Assembly: GCA_016291275.1 (NCBI GenBank)
Contig: JAEEWY010000026.1
Span: forward strand, 1-12,549
DNA length: 12,549 nt
Direction of reading: 5' to 3'
Origin: Methanobrevibacter sp.
GTDB lineage: Archaea > Methanobacteriota > Methanobacteria > Methanobacteriales > Methanobacteriaceae
This document shows positions 5,894 to 12,549 of this stretch, one piece after another. Every line of letters starts with the position of its first letter. Position 1 is the stretch's first letter. The notes below the pieces were generated by a model, which saw only the letters and a program-made list of their open reading frames with translations, searched no databases and was not told the origin of the DNA. The position numbers were made by a program, and so were the translations under genes.

Positions 5894-8077
5894 ATGCATG
5901 AAGTGATTATTTCAGAAAAACCAAAATCTGCTGAGAAGATAGCAAAGGCTCTCTCTTCAAAAGCCCAAAAGAAAAAATATGGTAGGAAGATAAGCTATTG
6001 GGAATTTGAGGAAGATGGAAAAAGGACCACTGTTTTGTCTGCAGTAGGTCACCTTTACTCTTTGACATCTGCTACTTCAAGAGACAGATTAGGTTTTGAT
6101 TTAAAATGGGTTCCAGCATATGAGGTTGAAAAGAATAGCGGATATGTTAGGGATTATGTTTATGCTATTAAAAAACTCTCCAAAGATGCAGATAAATTTG
6201 TTCATGCTTGCGATTACGACGTAGAAGGAACATTGATTGGTTATAATGCATTGAAATACGCTTGCGGAAACAATGCTGAGGCAAAAGCGTCCCGTATGAA
6301 ATTTTCCACATTGACCAAAAAGGACATTGTAGAAGCATATAACCATATGATTGACATTGACTTACACCAAGTGGATAGCGGTATTGCAAGGCACATGCTA
6401 GACTATTACTTTGGTATGAACATATCTTCCGCTTTAATGAAAGCTGTCAGATCATCCTCTTCAAGTCGCATAAGCTTATCTGCAGGACGTGTGCAAACTC
6501 CTACTTTATCCATTTTAGTGGATAGGGAAAAGGAGATACAATCATTCATTCCAGAACCTTATTGGCAAATCAAGGCAAAATCTGATTTTGACATTATAGC
6601 AAATCATGTTGAAGACAAGATCTTTGATGAGGAAAGGGCTAAAAGAATATTTGATGAATGTCAAGGTGCTGATGCAACTGTAACTAATGTGAATGTTAAG
6701 GAAACAATCAGGAAACCTCCTATACCATTCAATTTAGGTGGCTTGCAATCTGAAGCACACACTGTATTCGGATTTTCACCTAAAAGGACTCAAGTTGCAG
6801 CTCAGAACTTATATGTTGGAGGATACACTTCCTATCCACGTACCTCATCCCAAAAGCTCCCAGAATCATTAGGATTTAAAGAGATTTTTGCAGGTCTTCT
6901 TAAGGATGAAGAGTTTAGAAAACATATTGCTGACTTGCCTGCAAAATTAAAGCCAAATGAAGGTAAGAAAGAGGATGCAGCACACCCAGCTATTCACCCA
7001 ACTGGTGTCTTGCCATCTAACTTATCTCCAGATGAGGAAAAGATCTATCGTTTGATTGTTTATAGGTTCATAAGTGTCTTCAGTGAAGATTCCAAATTGG
7101 AAACCATGAAAGTTGACTTGAATGTTAACAATGAGGAATTTGTCTTTACAAGAAAAAGGGTTTCTCATGAAGGATGGCTAAAGCATTATCCATTCAAGAA
7201 ACAGGAAGCTGATGAGTTCCCTCCACTTAAAAAAGGAGATTTCCTAAAGATTCATGAAATCATTTCAGAGGAAAAGGAAACCAAACCTCCTGCAAGATAC
7301 AACGAAGCTTCTCTCATCAAGGAATTGGAGAAAAGAGAACTTGGTACAAAGGCTACCCGTGCAGACATCATTGCAAAGCTCTATGATAGAAAATATATTG
7401 ATGGCAAAAAGATTGAAGTCAAGCCATTAGGTGTTCATATCATCGATACATTGAAGCAATACTGTAAGAACTTAACCAGCGAAGAGTTGACCCGTGAATT
7501 TGAAAGGGAACTCGATTGCTTATCTGCTGATAAGATTACAAAAGAGGAAATTCTTGCAAATGGTGAAAAGGAAGTCAGATCAATCCTTAAGGATATTAAT
7601 AACAACCAAAAGGAAATTGGTTCAAAGCTTTATGAATCCTATCAGGAGTCCAATGTCGTTGGTGAATGTTCCTGTGGTGGTAAACTGCTTAAAAAGTATT
7701 CAAGAAGGAATAAGCAAACATTTATCGGATGTTCAAATTTCCCTCAATGCAGAAACACTTACTCACTCCCTAAAGGTGCAAACATATTGAAATCCACTTG
7801 CCCAACCTGTGGTTTGCCTATGATTTCAATTAAGAGAAAAGGTCAAAAGGGAAGGGAACATGTTTGCCTTGATCCAAATTGCGGTAAGGAAGTAAGTAAA
7901 AGGCGTGCTCCTGAAGTTGTTGGCAAATGTCCTGAATGTGGAAGAGACTTATTGAAACGTTCCGGAAGATTTGGTGAATTTGTTGGATGCAGTGGCTTCC
8001 CACAATGTAGATTCAGTTGCCAATTGAAGGATTTAGACAAAATATTACTAGAAAAATCTGAGGAATTAAGTAAATAA
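5894..8077 (+). CDS. topA: DNA topoisomerase I (type IA, archaeal)
   Basis: Relaxes negatively supercoiled DNA by cutting one strand through a 5'-phosphotyrosine link. Seen (727 aa, normal for archaeal TopA): TOPRIM domain from the N-terminus with E8 in IISEKP and the acidic triad DYDVE (D107, D109, E111); catalytic Y314 in YTSYPRTSS (residues 311-319) with R316; an ARYNEASLIKELEKREL motif near 467-483; then three C-terminal zinc modules with cysteines at 592/594/613/619, 636/639/658/663 and 679/682/699/705. The first module has CxC where the third has CxxC. No reverse-gyrase helicase domain is present. ATG at 5894 has GTGAT three bases upstream; a second ATG four bases on is out of frame. 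The gene stands alone between long AT-rich gaps. Confidence 0.97.
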   Translation: MHEVIISEKPKSAEKIAKALSSKAQKKKYGRKISYWEFEEDGKRTTVLSAVGHLYSLTSATSRDRLGFDLKWVPAYEVEKNSGYVRDYVYAIKKLSKDADKFVHACDYDVEGTLIGYNALKYACGNNAEAKASRMKFSTLTKKDIVEAYNHMIDIDLHQVDSGIARHMLDYYFGMNISSALMKAVRSSSSSRISLSAGRVQTPTLSILVDREKEIQSFIPEPYWQIKAKSDFDIIANHVEDKIFDEERAKRIFDECQGADATVTNVNVKETIRKPPIPFNLGGLQSEAHTVFGFSPKRTQVAAQNLYVGGYTSYPRTSSQKLPESLGFKEIFAGLLKDEEFRKHIADLPAKLKPNEGKKEDAAHPAIHPTGVLPSNLSPDEEKIYRLIVYRFISVFSEDSKLETMKVDLNVNNEEFVFTRKRVSHEGWLKHYPFKKQEADEFPPLKKGDFLKIHEIISEEKETKPPARYNEASLIKELEKRELGTKATRADIIAKLYDRKYIDGKKIEVKPLGVHIIDTLKQYCKNLTSEELTREFERELDCLSADKITKEEILANGEKEVRSILKDINNNQKEIGSKLYESYQESNVVGECSCGGKLLKKYSRRNKQTFIGCSNFPQCRNTYSLPKGANILKSTCPTCGLPMISIKRKGQKGREHVCLDPNCGKEVSKRRAPEVVGKCPECGRDLLKRSGRFGEFVGCSGFPQCRFSCQLKDLDKILLEKSEELSK

Positions 8078-8120
8078 TTTGATGATTATTTATAAGAATT
8101 AATGATTCTATTTTTTCTAT
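8071..8120 (+). terminator. Tandem hairpins plus T-tract ending topA
   Basis: TAAATAAT (8071-8078) and ATTATTTA (8085-8092) form a perfect 8-bp stem with a 6-nt loop that contains the topA stop codon (8075-8077) in its 5' arm. A second short stem, AGAAT (8095-8099) with ATTCT (8105-8109), is followed by ATTTTTTCTATTTT. T-rich sequence, including a 12-bp unit CTTTATTATTTT repeated at 8166-8189 with a degenerate third copy, continues to about 8240. Confidence 0.55.
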
Positions 8121-8598
8121 TTTATTTCTCATTTTTATTTTTCTATTTTTTTATTGACTATTTTTCTTTATTATTTTCTTTATTATTTTCTTTATTTTTT
8201 TAAACTTTTTTTAATTTATTCTTATTTCTTTTTCATTTTTTAACCAATAATTTTATTCGCATATATTCAAATGTTCATCATATTCCTTTTTCCTTTATAT
8301 AGTATATTAGAAAATTATATATGTATATAAAATGTATATTTAATTATTATTAAATTTAAATTGATTTTTATTAACATTGGTTTAATAATAATCTTTCAAA
8401 TCTTAAGTTTAATAATTTTAATTCAAAATAATTATTGCAATATATTTTAAAATATATTTAATTATTTGTTTTACAAGTCGTATGATGTTGTTTTATGAAA
8501 TGAGATAATTTAAGCGCTTTATCTTTCATGAGATGATTGAGTACTGACTATAAATTATATATTCGAATATTAATTTGTAAAATGTACGAGGATTTTTT
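8078..8598. other. 521-bp AT-rich intergenic region between topA and aglB
   Basis: I find no protein gene here. The first 160 bp is the T-rich topA trailer. From 8294 to 8342 several TATA-like elements occur (TTTATATA at 8294-8301, then TATATATGTATATAAA), which could be a distal promoter. A 20-bp AT palindrome (arms AATATATTTT and AAAATATATT) is at 8439-8458. The last 100 bp, somewhat less AT-rich, carries the structured elements described separately. No tRNA or recognisable RNA gene was found. Confidence 0.5.
8495..8570 (+). promoter_or_regulatory. Structured promoter-proximal region of aglB
   Basis: ATGAAA-TGA-GATAA (8495-8508) can pair with TTATCTTTCAT (8519-8529), leaving a 3-nt bulge and a loop containing AGCGC. 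ATGAGATAATT (8500-8510) is repeated with one change at 8528-8538. CTATAAAT (8548-8555) is a plausible box A, placing the start near 8578 with a leader of about 20 nt. The perfect palindrome ATATTCGAATAT (8559-8570) then lies between box A and the start, where a repressor could block initiation. Confidence 0.4.
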
Positions 8599-11304
8599 AT
8601 GGAAAATCAGAAAGTTAAAACAATATTAAAATCTGTGGTTATCATAGCAATATTGTTTGTTTTGGTTTTTGGTATTAGGGCTCAAGCTGCTGATATTGGC
8701 GGAGTTCCAAATGAACTAAAAGCAAATTATATGGATGCTGATGGTCTTCCTTATTTCAGTGAAATGGACTCATACTTTAACTTAAGGATGACTCAAGATT
8801 ATATGGATCATGGATATTTTGGTGATACTTTAGTAAATGGTTCTGGTTGGGATATGCATTCATACTATCCATCAGGAAGGGACGTAGGGTCCTATCAGCC
8901 GATGATTGCGTATGTTACATCATTCTTATATGGAATAGTGAACATGTTCCAGGACATGTCCCTTAAGGAAGTGGCATTTTGGACTGGTGCATTCATTTCA
9001 TCATTTGCTGTAATTCCTGTTTACATATTCACAAGAAGAATAACTAATGATTATGGTGCAATCGCAGCTACATTGATTGTAGCTTTAGGTCCTAACTATA
9101 TTACACACACATTTGCAGGATTTTTCGATACAGATATGTTTAACGTAACCTTGCCTTTATTCTTTATACTCTTCTTTGTTGAAGCGGTTAAAAGCGATAA
9201 ATTGGTTCACAGGATAATATTTGCAATCTTATCTGTTATCACTATTGGTATTTATTCCCTTTCATGGACTGGGTATATGTTTTATCCTGCAGTAATGATA
9301 ATTGTGATGATTGTGTTCTTTATACTATGTTTCTATCTGGACATCGAAGTATTGGAGCCATTTAAAAATTATAGTAATAAGCTAAACTGGTTGATTAATC
9401 AAAAAGAATTGTTCCCAGTAGTTTTAATGGTTGTTTTAGGTGCTATCAGCTTATTGTTCACTGTTGGAATAGGCGGAATACTAGATGCTATTTCCGGTCT
9501 TACTGGAGGGTTCTCACTTTTATCCACAGCAAATGATGTATGGCCTAACGTATTTATTTCCGTTGCAGAGATGCAAAGGCCTAACCTTTTAGCTGGCGGA
9601 CTTCCAGGTGCATTCTTAGCAAACACAAGCGGTATCATAAACGGTATTGGTGGAATAGTTGCATTCTTTGGTGTTTTATTGGTATTATTCACCTTTGTTC
9701 AAAGATTGCTCAGACTAAGGTCTGTAAAGGTTAAAGGAGATTCATCAAAACCGCATAAATCTAAACGTAAAGCTACTTCTGTAAGAAAGGAACAAGACAG
9801 ATTCAGAATTTCCCTTAAAGACATTGGATCTTTCGGTTCAACTGATGAAATCAATAAGAGCAAACGTTTAAATGTGCTTTACTTAAGCTTATTCCTTGTA
9901 TGGATTCTTGCATCTGCAGCAGCAGTAACTCAAGGTACAAGGTTTATTCAGGTATTGGTTGTTCCAATGGGTATCTGTGCAGGTATTTTTGTAGGATATG
10001 CAGTTGACTATGTCAAAGCAAATATTGATGATGACAGAACTTTATTCTTGATAGCTATTGTATGTTCATTCTTGATTGCATTCCCAATTAGTCAAATCGG
10101 TTATGCTGTTGACAATGCTTTAATGATAGGTTCAATCGTATTTGTTGCTCTTGTAGTTATTTCCGGAGTATTCATATACCTTAGAAAATCTATTAGGGAC
10201 TCAGATGTGTCCATTAAAAAGGCATTGGTTGTTGTATTGATCACTTTAGCTTTAGTGTCTCCAACTGTTTGTGGTGCTTACCAGACTACTGCTCTCACAG
10301 TTCCTGGTTCAAGTGACCCAATATGGAATGCTATGGACTATGTTAAGGAAAACACCACTAATGATACAGTTATCATTTCCTGGTGGGACTTCGGTTACCT
10401 ATTCCAAATTGCATCTGACCATCCAACTTCTTTCGATGGGGGTTCTCAGTCAGGGGACCGTGCATACTGGGTAGGTAAAGCATTGACTACTTCGGATTTC
10501 GCACAATCTAAAGGAATCTTGCAGATGTTGGGAACTACTGGTAGCAATGCTTCTGAGTTGTTATGCAATTACACAGGAAGTAATGTAACTGCAGTTGATG
10601 CATTGGACAAAACCTTAGGCATGAGTAGGGAAAATGCTAAATCAACTTTAGTCAAGGACTATAATTTAACTGAAAGCCAAGCAAACGCTGTTGTAAAACA
10701 GTCACACCCATCCAATCCGAATAATGTTGCATTTGTTTTAAGTTCAGACATGATTCAAAAAGCTGGATGGTGGTCCTACTTCGGTTCATGGAACTTTGAT
10801 ACATTAGACAGTACAAACTATCAATATTATGTGGCTCCAAATTATGTTACAATCAAGCCTAACTCTCAAGGCAGCATTACAATTTTAAATGAAAGCAATG
10901 TCTTATACAATGCTGAAGTAAAGAGAGGATCTAATGGTACTAATCAAACCACTGCTCAAATGACTGCTGTTTGGGCAAACAATGGCAGTAAAGTCAACTT
11001 AAACGGTACTGATTATAACCCTCTCAAAGCAAGTAATCTTGTTGCTATTGAAGACGGCTACTTGACTGTAAACAAGACCTTGGATAAAAACGGAAATTTC
11101 ACATTATACCTTTTAAGTTCCGGAGATGAGTACACTGCAATATTAATGGATAATGAACTTAAAGACTCTGTCTTTACCAGATTATTCCTATTAGGTGGTG
11201 TAGGCCAAGATACCTTTACAATTAGTAACATGCAGGATGGAGTTGCTACTTGGTCCATTAATAATGGGGCTTCAAGTTCTGATAACGCAGATTCTAATGC
11301 ATAG
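8599..11304 (+). CDS. aglB: Oligosaccharyltransferase AglB (Stt3 family)
   Basis: Membrane GT-C enzyme that moves a lipid-linked glycan onto Asn in N-X-S/T sequons of exported proteins, such as cell-surface proteins. Seen (901 aa): a first membrane helix at about 12-28; a first acidic motif in loop 1 (EMDSYFNLR, D57); a second, FFDTDMFN (D177, D179); the external-loop glutamate motif SVAE (E324); and many hydrophobic helices to about residue 558, consistent with the usual 13. A basic loop (about 372-424) is probably cytoplasmic. The soluble C-terminal domain starts near 565 and has the acceptor-binding WWDFG (595-599) and a later DMIQK (717-721), resembling the DK/MI-type motif. It contains many sequons of its own. 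ATG at 8599 follows GAGGAT (8588-8593) at normal spacing. All recognised motifs are intact. Confidence 0.96.
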   Translation: MENQKVKTILKSVVIIAILFVLVFGIRAQAADIGGVPNELKANYMDADGLPYFSEMDSYFNLRMTQDYMDHGYFGDTLVNGSGWDMHSYYPSGRDVGSYQPMIAYVTSFLYGIVNMFQDMSLKEVAFWTGAFISSFAVIPVYIFTRRITNDYGAIAATLIVALGPNYITHTFAGFFDTDMFNVTLPLFFILFFVEAVKSDKLVHRIIFAILSVITIGIYSLSWTGYMFYPAVMIIVMIVFFILCFYLDIEVLEPFKNYSNKLNWLINQKELFPVVLMVVLGAISLLFTVGIGGILDAISGLTGGFSLLSTANDVWPNVFISVAEMQRPNLLAGGLPGAFLANTSGIINGIGGIVAFFGVLLVLFTFVQRLLRLRSVKVKGDSSKPHKSKRKATSVRKEQDRFRISLKDIGSFGSTDEINKSKRLNVLYLSLFLVWILASAAAVTQGTRFIQVLVVPMGICAGIFVGYAVDYVKANIDDDRTLFLIAIVCSFLIAFPISQIGYAVDNALMIGSIVFVALVVISGVFIYLRKSIRDSDVSIKKALVVVLITLALVSPTVCGAYQTTALTVPGSSDPIWNAMDYVKENTTNDTVIISWWDFGYLFQIASDHPTSFDGGSQSGDRAYWVGKALTTSDFAQSKGILQMLGTTGSNASELLCNYTGSNVTAVDALDKTLGMSRENAKSTLVKDYNLTESQANAVVKQSHPSNPNNVAFVLSSDMIQKAGWWSYFGSWNFDTLDSTNYQYYVAPNYVTIKPNSQGSITILNESNVLYNAEVKRGSNGTNQTTAQMTAVWANNGSKVNLNGTDYNPLKASNLVAIEDGYLTVNKTLDKNGNFTLYLLSSGDEYTAILMDNELKDSVFTRLFLLGGVGQDTFTISNMQDGVATWSINNGASSSDNADSNA

Positions 11305-11380
11305 AGACATAACATGTAGTTATGTTTAAAATTTAAAATGGAGTTAAGATTATAATTAAAACTGTCCATTAGTTTTTCTT
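11305..11380 (+). terminator. Two hairpins and T-tract after aglB
   Basis: Directly after the TAG stop, ACATAAC (11307-11313) and GTTATGT (11319-11325) form a perfect 7-bp stem with a 5-nt loop, extendable by a G-U and an A-U pair. A second stem pairs AATGGAGTT (11337-11345) with AACTGTCCATT (11360-11370), with a 2-nt bulge; AGTTTTTCTT follows immediately. More T-rich sequence lies at 11385-11410. The second hairpin with its T-run is the better terminator candidate. Confidence 0.6.
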
Positions 11381-11618
11381 ATAATTCTTTAACTTTTTTC
11401 TTTTTTTAATTCATTGCTATCTTTTCGCAGTTTAGTTTCTTATTTTTACCGCATATTTTATATGTTAAAAATACAAAACCTATATTATAATAAAATATTT
11501 ACATTTTTCAATTTTCTAATAATGTATCCTAAAATTGATTATTAGATGATTATTGAATTATTATTAAATTATTTCAAAATTAATTCTTATTTCGTAATAA
11601 ATTATTATTGGGGAGTTT
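11305..11618. other. Intergenic region between aglB and the DRG GTPase gene
   Basis: The 314-bp gap holds the aglB terminator hairpins and T-rich trailer, then the upstream region of the GTPase gene. TATA-like stretches at 11457-11463 (TTTATAT) and 11481-11489 (TATATTATA, preceded by AAAACC) are candidate promoters and imply a leader of about 100 nt or more. CTAATAAT (11516-11523) and ATTATTAG (11538-11545) are perfect 8-bp inverted repeats 14 bp apart. No gene is visible. Confidence 0.5.
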
Positions 11619-12549
11619 ATGTCTATAGAAGAAAAAATAAAAGCTATTGAAGAGGAAATTCAAAAGACACCTTATAACAAAGCTACTTCTCACCATATAG
11701 GTAAATTAAAGGCTAAAATTTCCAAGCTTAAGGAAGAACAGATTAAAAGAAGTAGTGGTGGATCCAAAGGTGAAGGGTTCCACATTAAAAAAAGCGGTGA
11801 TGCTACAGCGGTTTTGGTAGGTTTCCCATCTGTAGGTAAATCTACATTGCTTAATGAATTAACCAATGCTGAAAGTAAGGTTGGAGCTTATCAATTCACT
11901 ACTTTAGAGATCATTCCTGGGGTTATGGAATACAATAATGCTCAAATTCAAATTTTTGATATTCCTGGAATCATTACTGGTGCTGCTGGAGGTAAAGGAA
12001 GAGGTAAAGAGATTCTATCCGTTGCAAGAACTGCAGACTTGATTATAGTTGTATTGGATACACTTAATCCGCAGCATTTGAATGTTATATTAAAGGAGCT
12101 TGATAATGTAGGTGTAAGGCCAAATCAAACCAAGCCTGATGTTAGAATCAAAAAGACACGTAAAGGTGGAGTTAATGTTTCCACAACAGTTCCTTTAACC
12201 TATTTGGATGAGAAAACCATCAGATCAATCATCAATGAGTATGGAATTCACAATGCTGATGTCTTGTTTAGAGATGATGTAACAATTGACCAGTTCATTG
12301 ATGTTATTGAAGACAATAAGTCCTATGTTCCTATGATGATCCTATTGAATAAGGTGGATTTGGTTGACCTTGATTATCTAAAGGAACTTCAAAAGGAAAT
12401 TCCTGAATTCATACCTATTTCTGCAGATAAGAAACTCAATATTGATGCACTTAAAGAGGAAATATTCAATCGTGTAGATTTAATTAGGGTTTATTTAAAG
12501 CCACAAGGTAGAAAAGCAGATATGGAAGACCCATTGGTTATCAGAAGAG
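11619..12549 (+). CDS. DRG/Obg-family GTP-binding protein (partial, first 310 residues)
   Basis: The gene runs off the right edge, so its stop is not seen. DRG GTPases are universal in Archaea and eukaryotes and are linked to ribosomes and translation. Seen: a basic helical N-terminus (residues 1-50) with IQKTPYNKATSHHIGKLKAK, typical of DRG; P-loop GFPSVGKST at 68-76; switch-I threonines in FTTLE (93-97); DIPG at 114-117 followed by the glycine-rich GAAGGKGRGKE; an S5D2-like insertion about 165-230; NKVD at 244-247; SAD at 268-270; and the start of the TGS domain (IRVYLKPQGRKADMEDP, from 289). ATG at 11619 follows GGGGAG (11610-11615), with a rather short spacer of three bases. Full DRGs are about 365-370 residues, so roughly 55 are missing. 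Confidence 0.95.
   Translation, partial: MSIEEKIKAIEEEIQKTPYNKATSHHIGKLKAKISKLKEEQIKRSSGGSKGEGFHIKKSGDATAVLVGFPSVGKSTLLNELTNAESKVGAYQFTTLEIIPGVMEYNNAQIQIFDIPGIITGAAGGKGRGKEILSVARTADLIIVVLDTLNPQHLNVILKELDNVGVRPNQTKPDVRIKKTRKGGVNVSTTVPLTYLDEKTIRSIINEYGIHNADVLFRDDVTIDQFIDVIEDNKSYVPMMILLNKVDLVDLDYLKELQKEIPEFIPISADKKLNIDALKEEIFNRVDLIRVYLKPQGRKADMEDPLVIRR

Noticed and set aside
7494..7790. Overlapping plus-strand frame inside topA
   Set aside because: Out-of-frame reading of the topA C-terminal region; it has no motifs and disrupts nothing in the intact zinc modules.
8166..8201. 12-bp tandem repeat CTTTATTATTTT
   Set aside because: Only two exact copies plus a degenerate one in T-rich trailer DNA; not CRISPR-like and probably low complexity.
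8482..8547. Possible C/D box guide RNA: ATGATGT near 8482 and CTGA at 8544
   Set aside because: The C box has a mismatch, internal D'/C' boxes are not at the usual 12-nt spacing and no proper terminal stem forms.
1..12549. Mobile elements, CRISPR, toxin-antitoxin or defence genes
   Set aside because: No transposase, integrase, regularly spaced repeats or toxin-like small gene pairs were seen; coding style is uniform across the window.

Overview
The window is chromosomal DNA from a methanogenic archaeon, most likely a Methanobrevibacter or a close relative in the Methanobacteriaceae. Evidence: very AT-rich DNA with intergenic regions of almost only A and T; archaeal core proteins (TATA-binding protein, AglB/Stt3 oligosaccharyltransferase, archaeal-type topoisomerase I, DRG-family GTPase); coenzyme B biosynthesis genes, which are confined to methanogens; GGAGG/GGTGAT ribosome-binding sites with frequent TTG starts; and long T-rich tracts after genes. 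The genus is inferred from protein resemblance and base composition, not from a marker gene.

Layout. The left part (1-2365) reads on the minus strand: a CYTH-domain protein (1820-2365), then the homocitrate synthase aksA (467-1645), then the first 76 codons of the homoaconitase large subunit hacA/aksD (running off the left edge). AksA and AksD act in succession in the 2-oxoacid chain elongation that makes 2-oxosuberate for coenzyme B. A strong hairpin plus U-tract lies between aksA and hacA, so they are probably separate transcripts.

From 2728 everything reads on the plus strand: TBP (2728-3273), 12 bp later a phosphoserine-phosphatase-like HAD enzyme fused through a Glu-rich linker to a long coiled coil (3286-5094), a 60-residue four-cysteine protein (5378-5560), topoisomerase I (5894-8077), AglB (8599-11304), and the first 310 codons of a DRG GTPase (from 11619, running off the right edge). 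Only TBP and the HAD protein look like a tight operon; the other genes have their own long AT-rich upstream regions.

These are housekeeping genes. I see no mobile element, CRISPR array, tRNA, rRNA or defence island. The points that deserve a second look are: (1) the phosphatase/coiled-coil fusion encoded with TBP; (2) hairpins at most gene ends, several with the stop codon inside the hairpin; (3) repeated or dyad motifs upstream of topA, TBP, aglB and the small zinc-type protein; and (4) a dense set of N-glycosylation sequons in AglB's own C-terminal domain.
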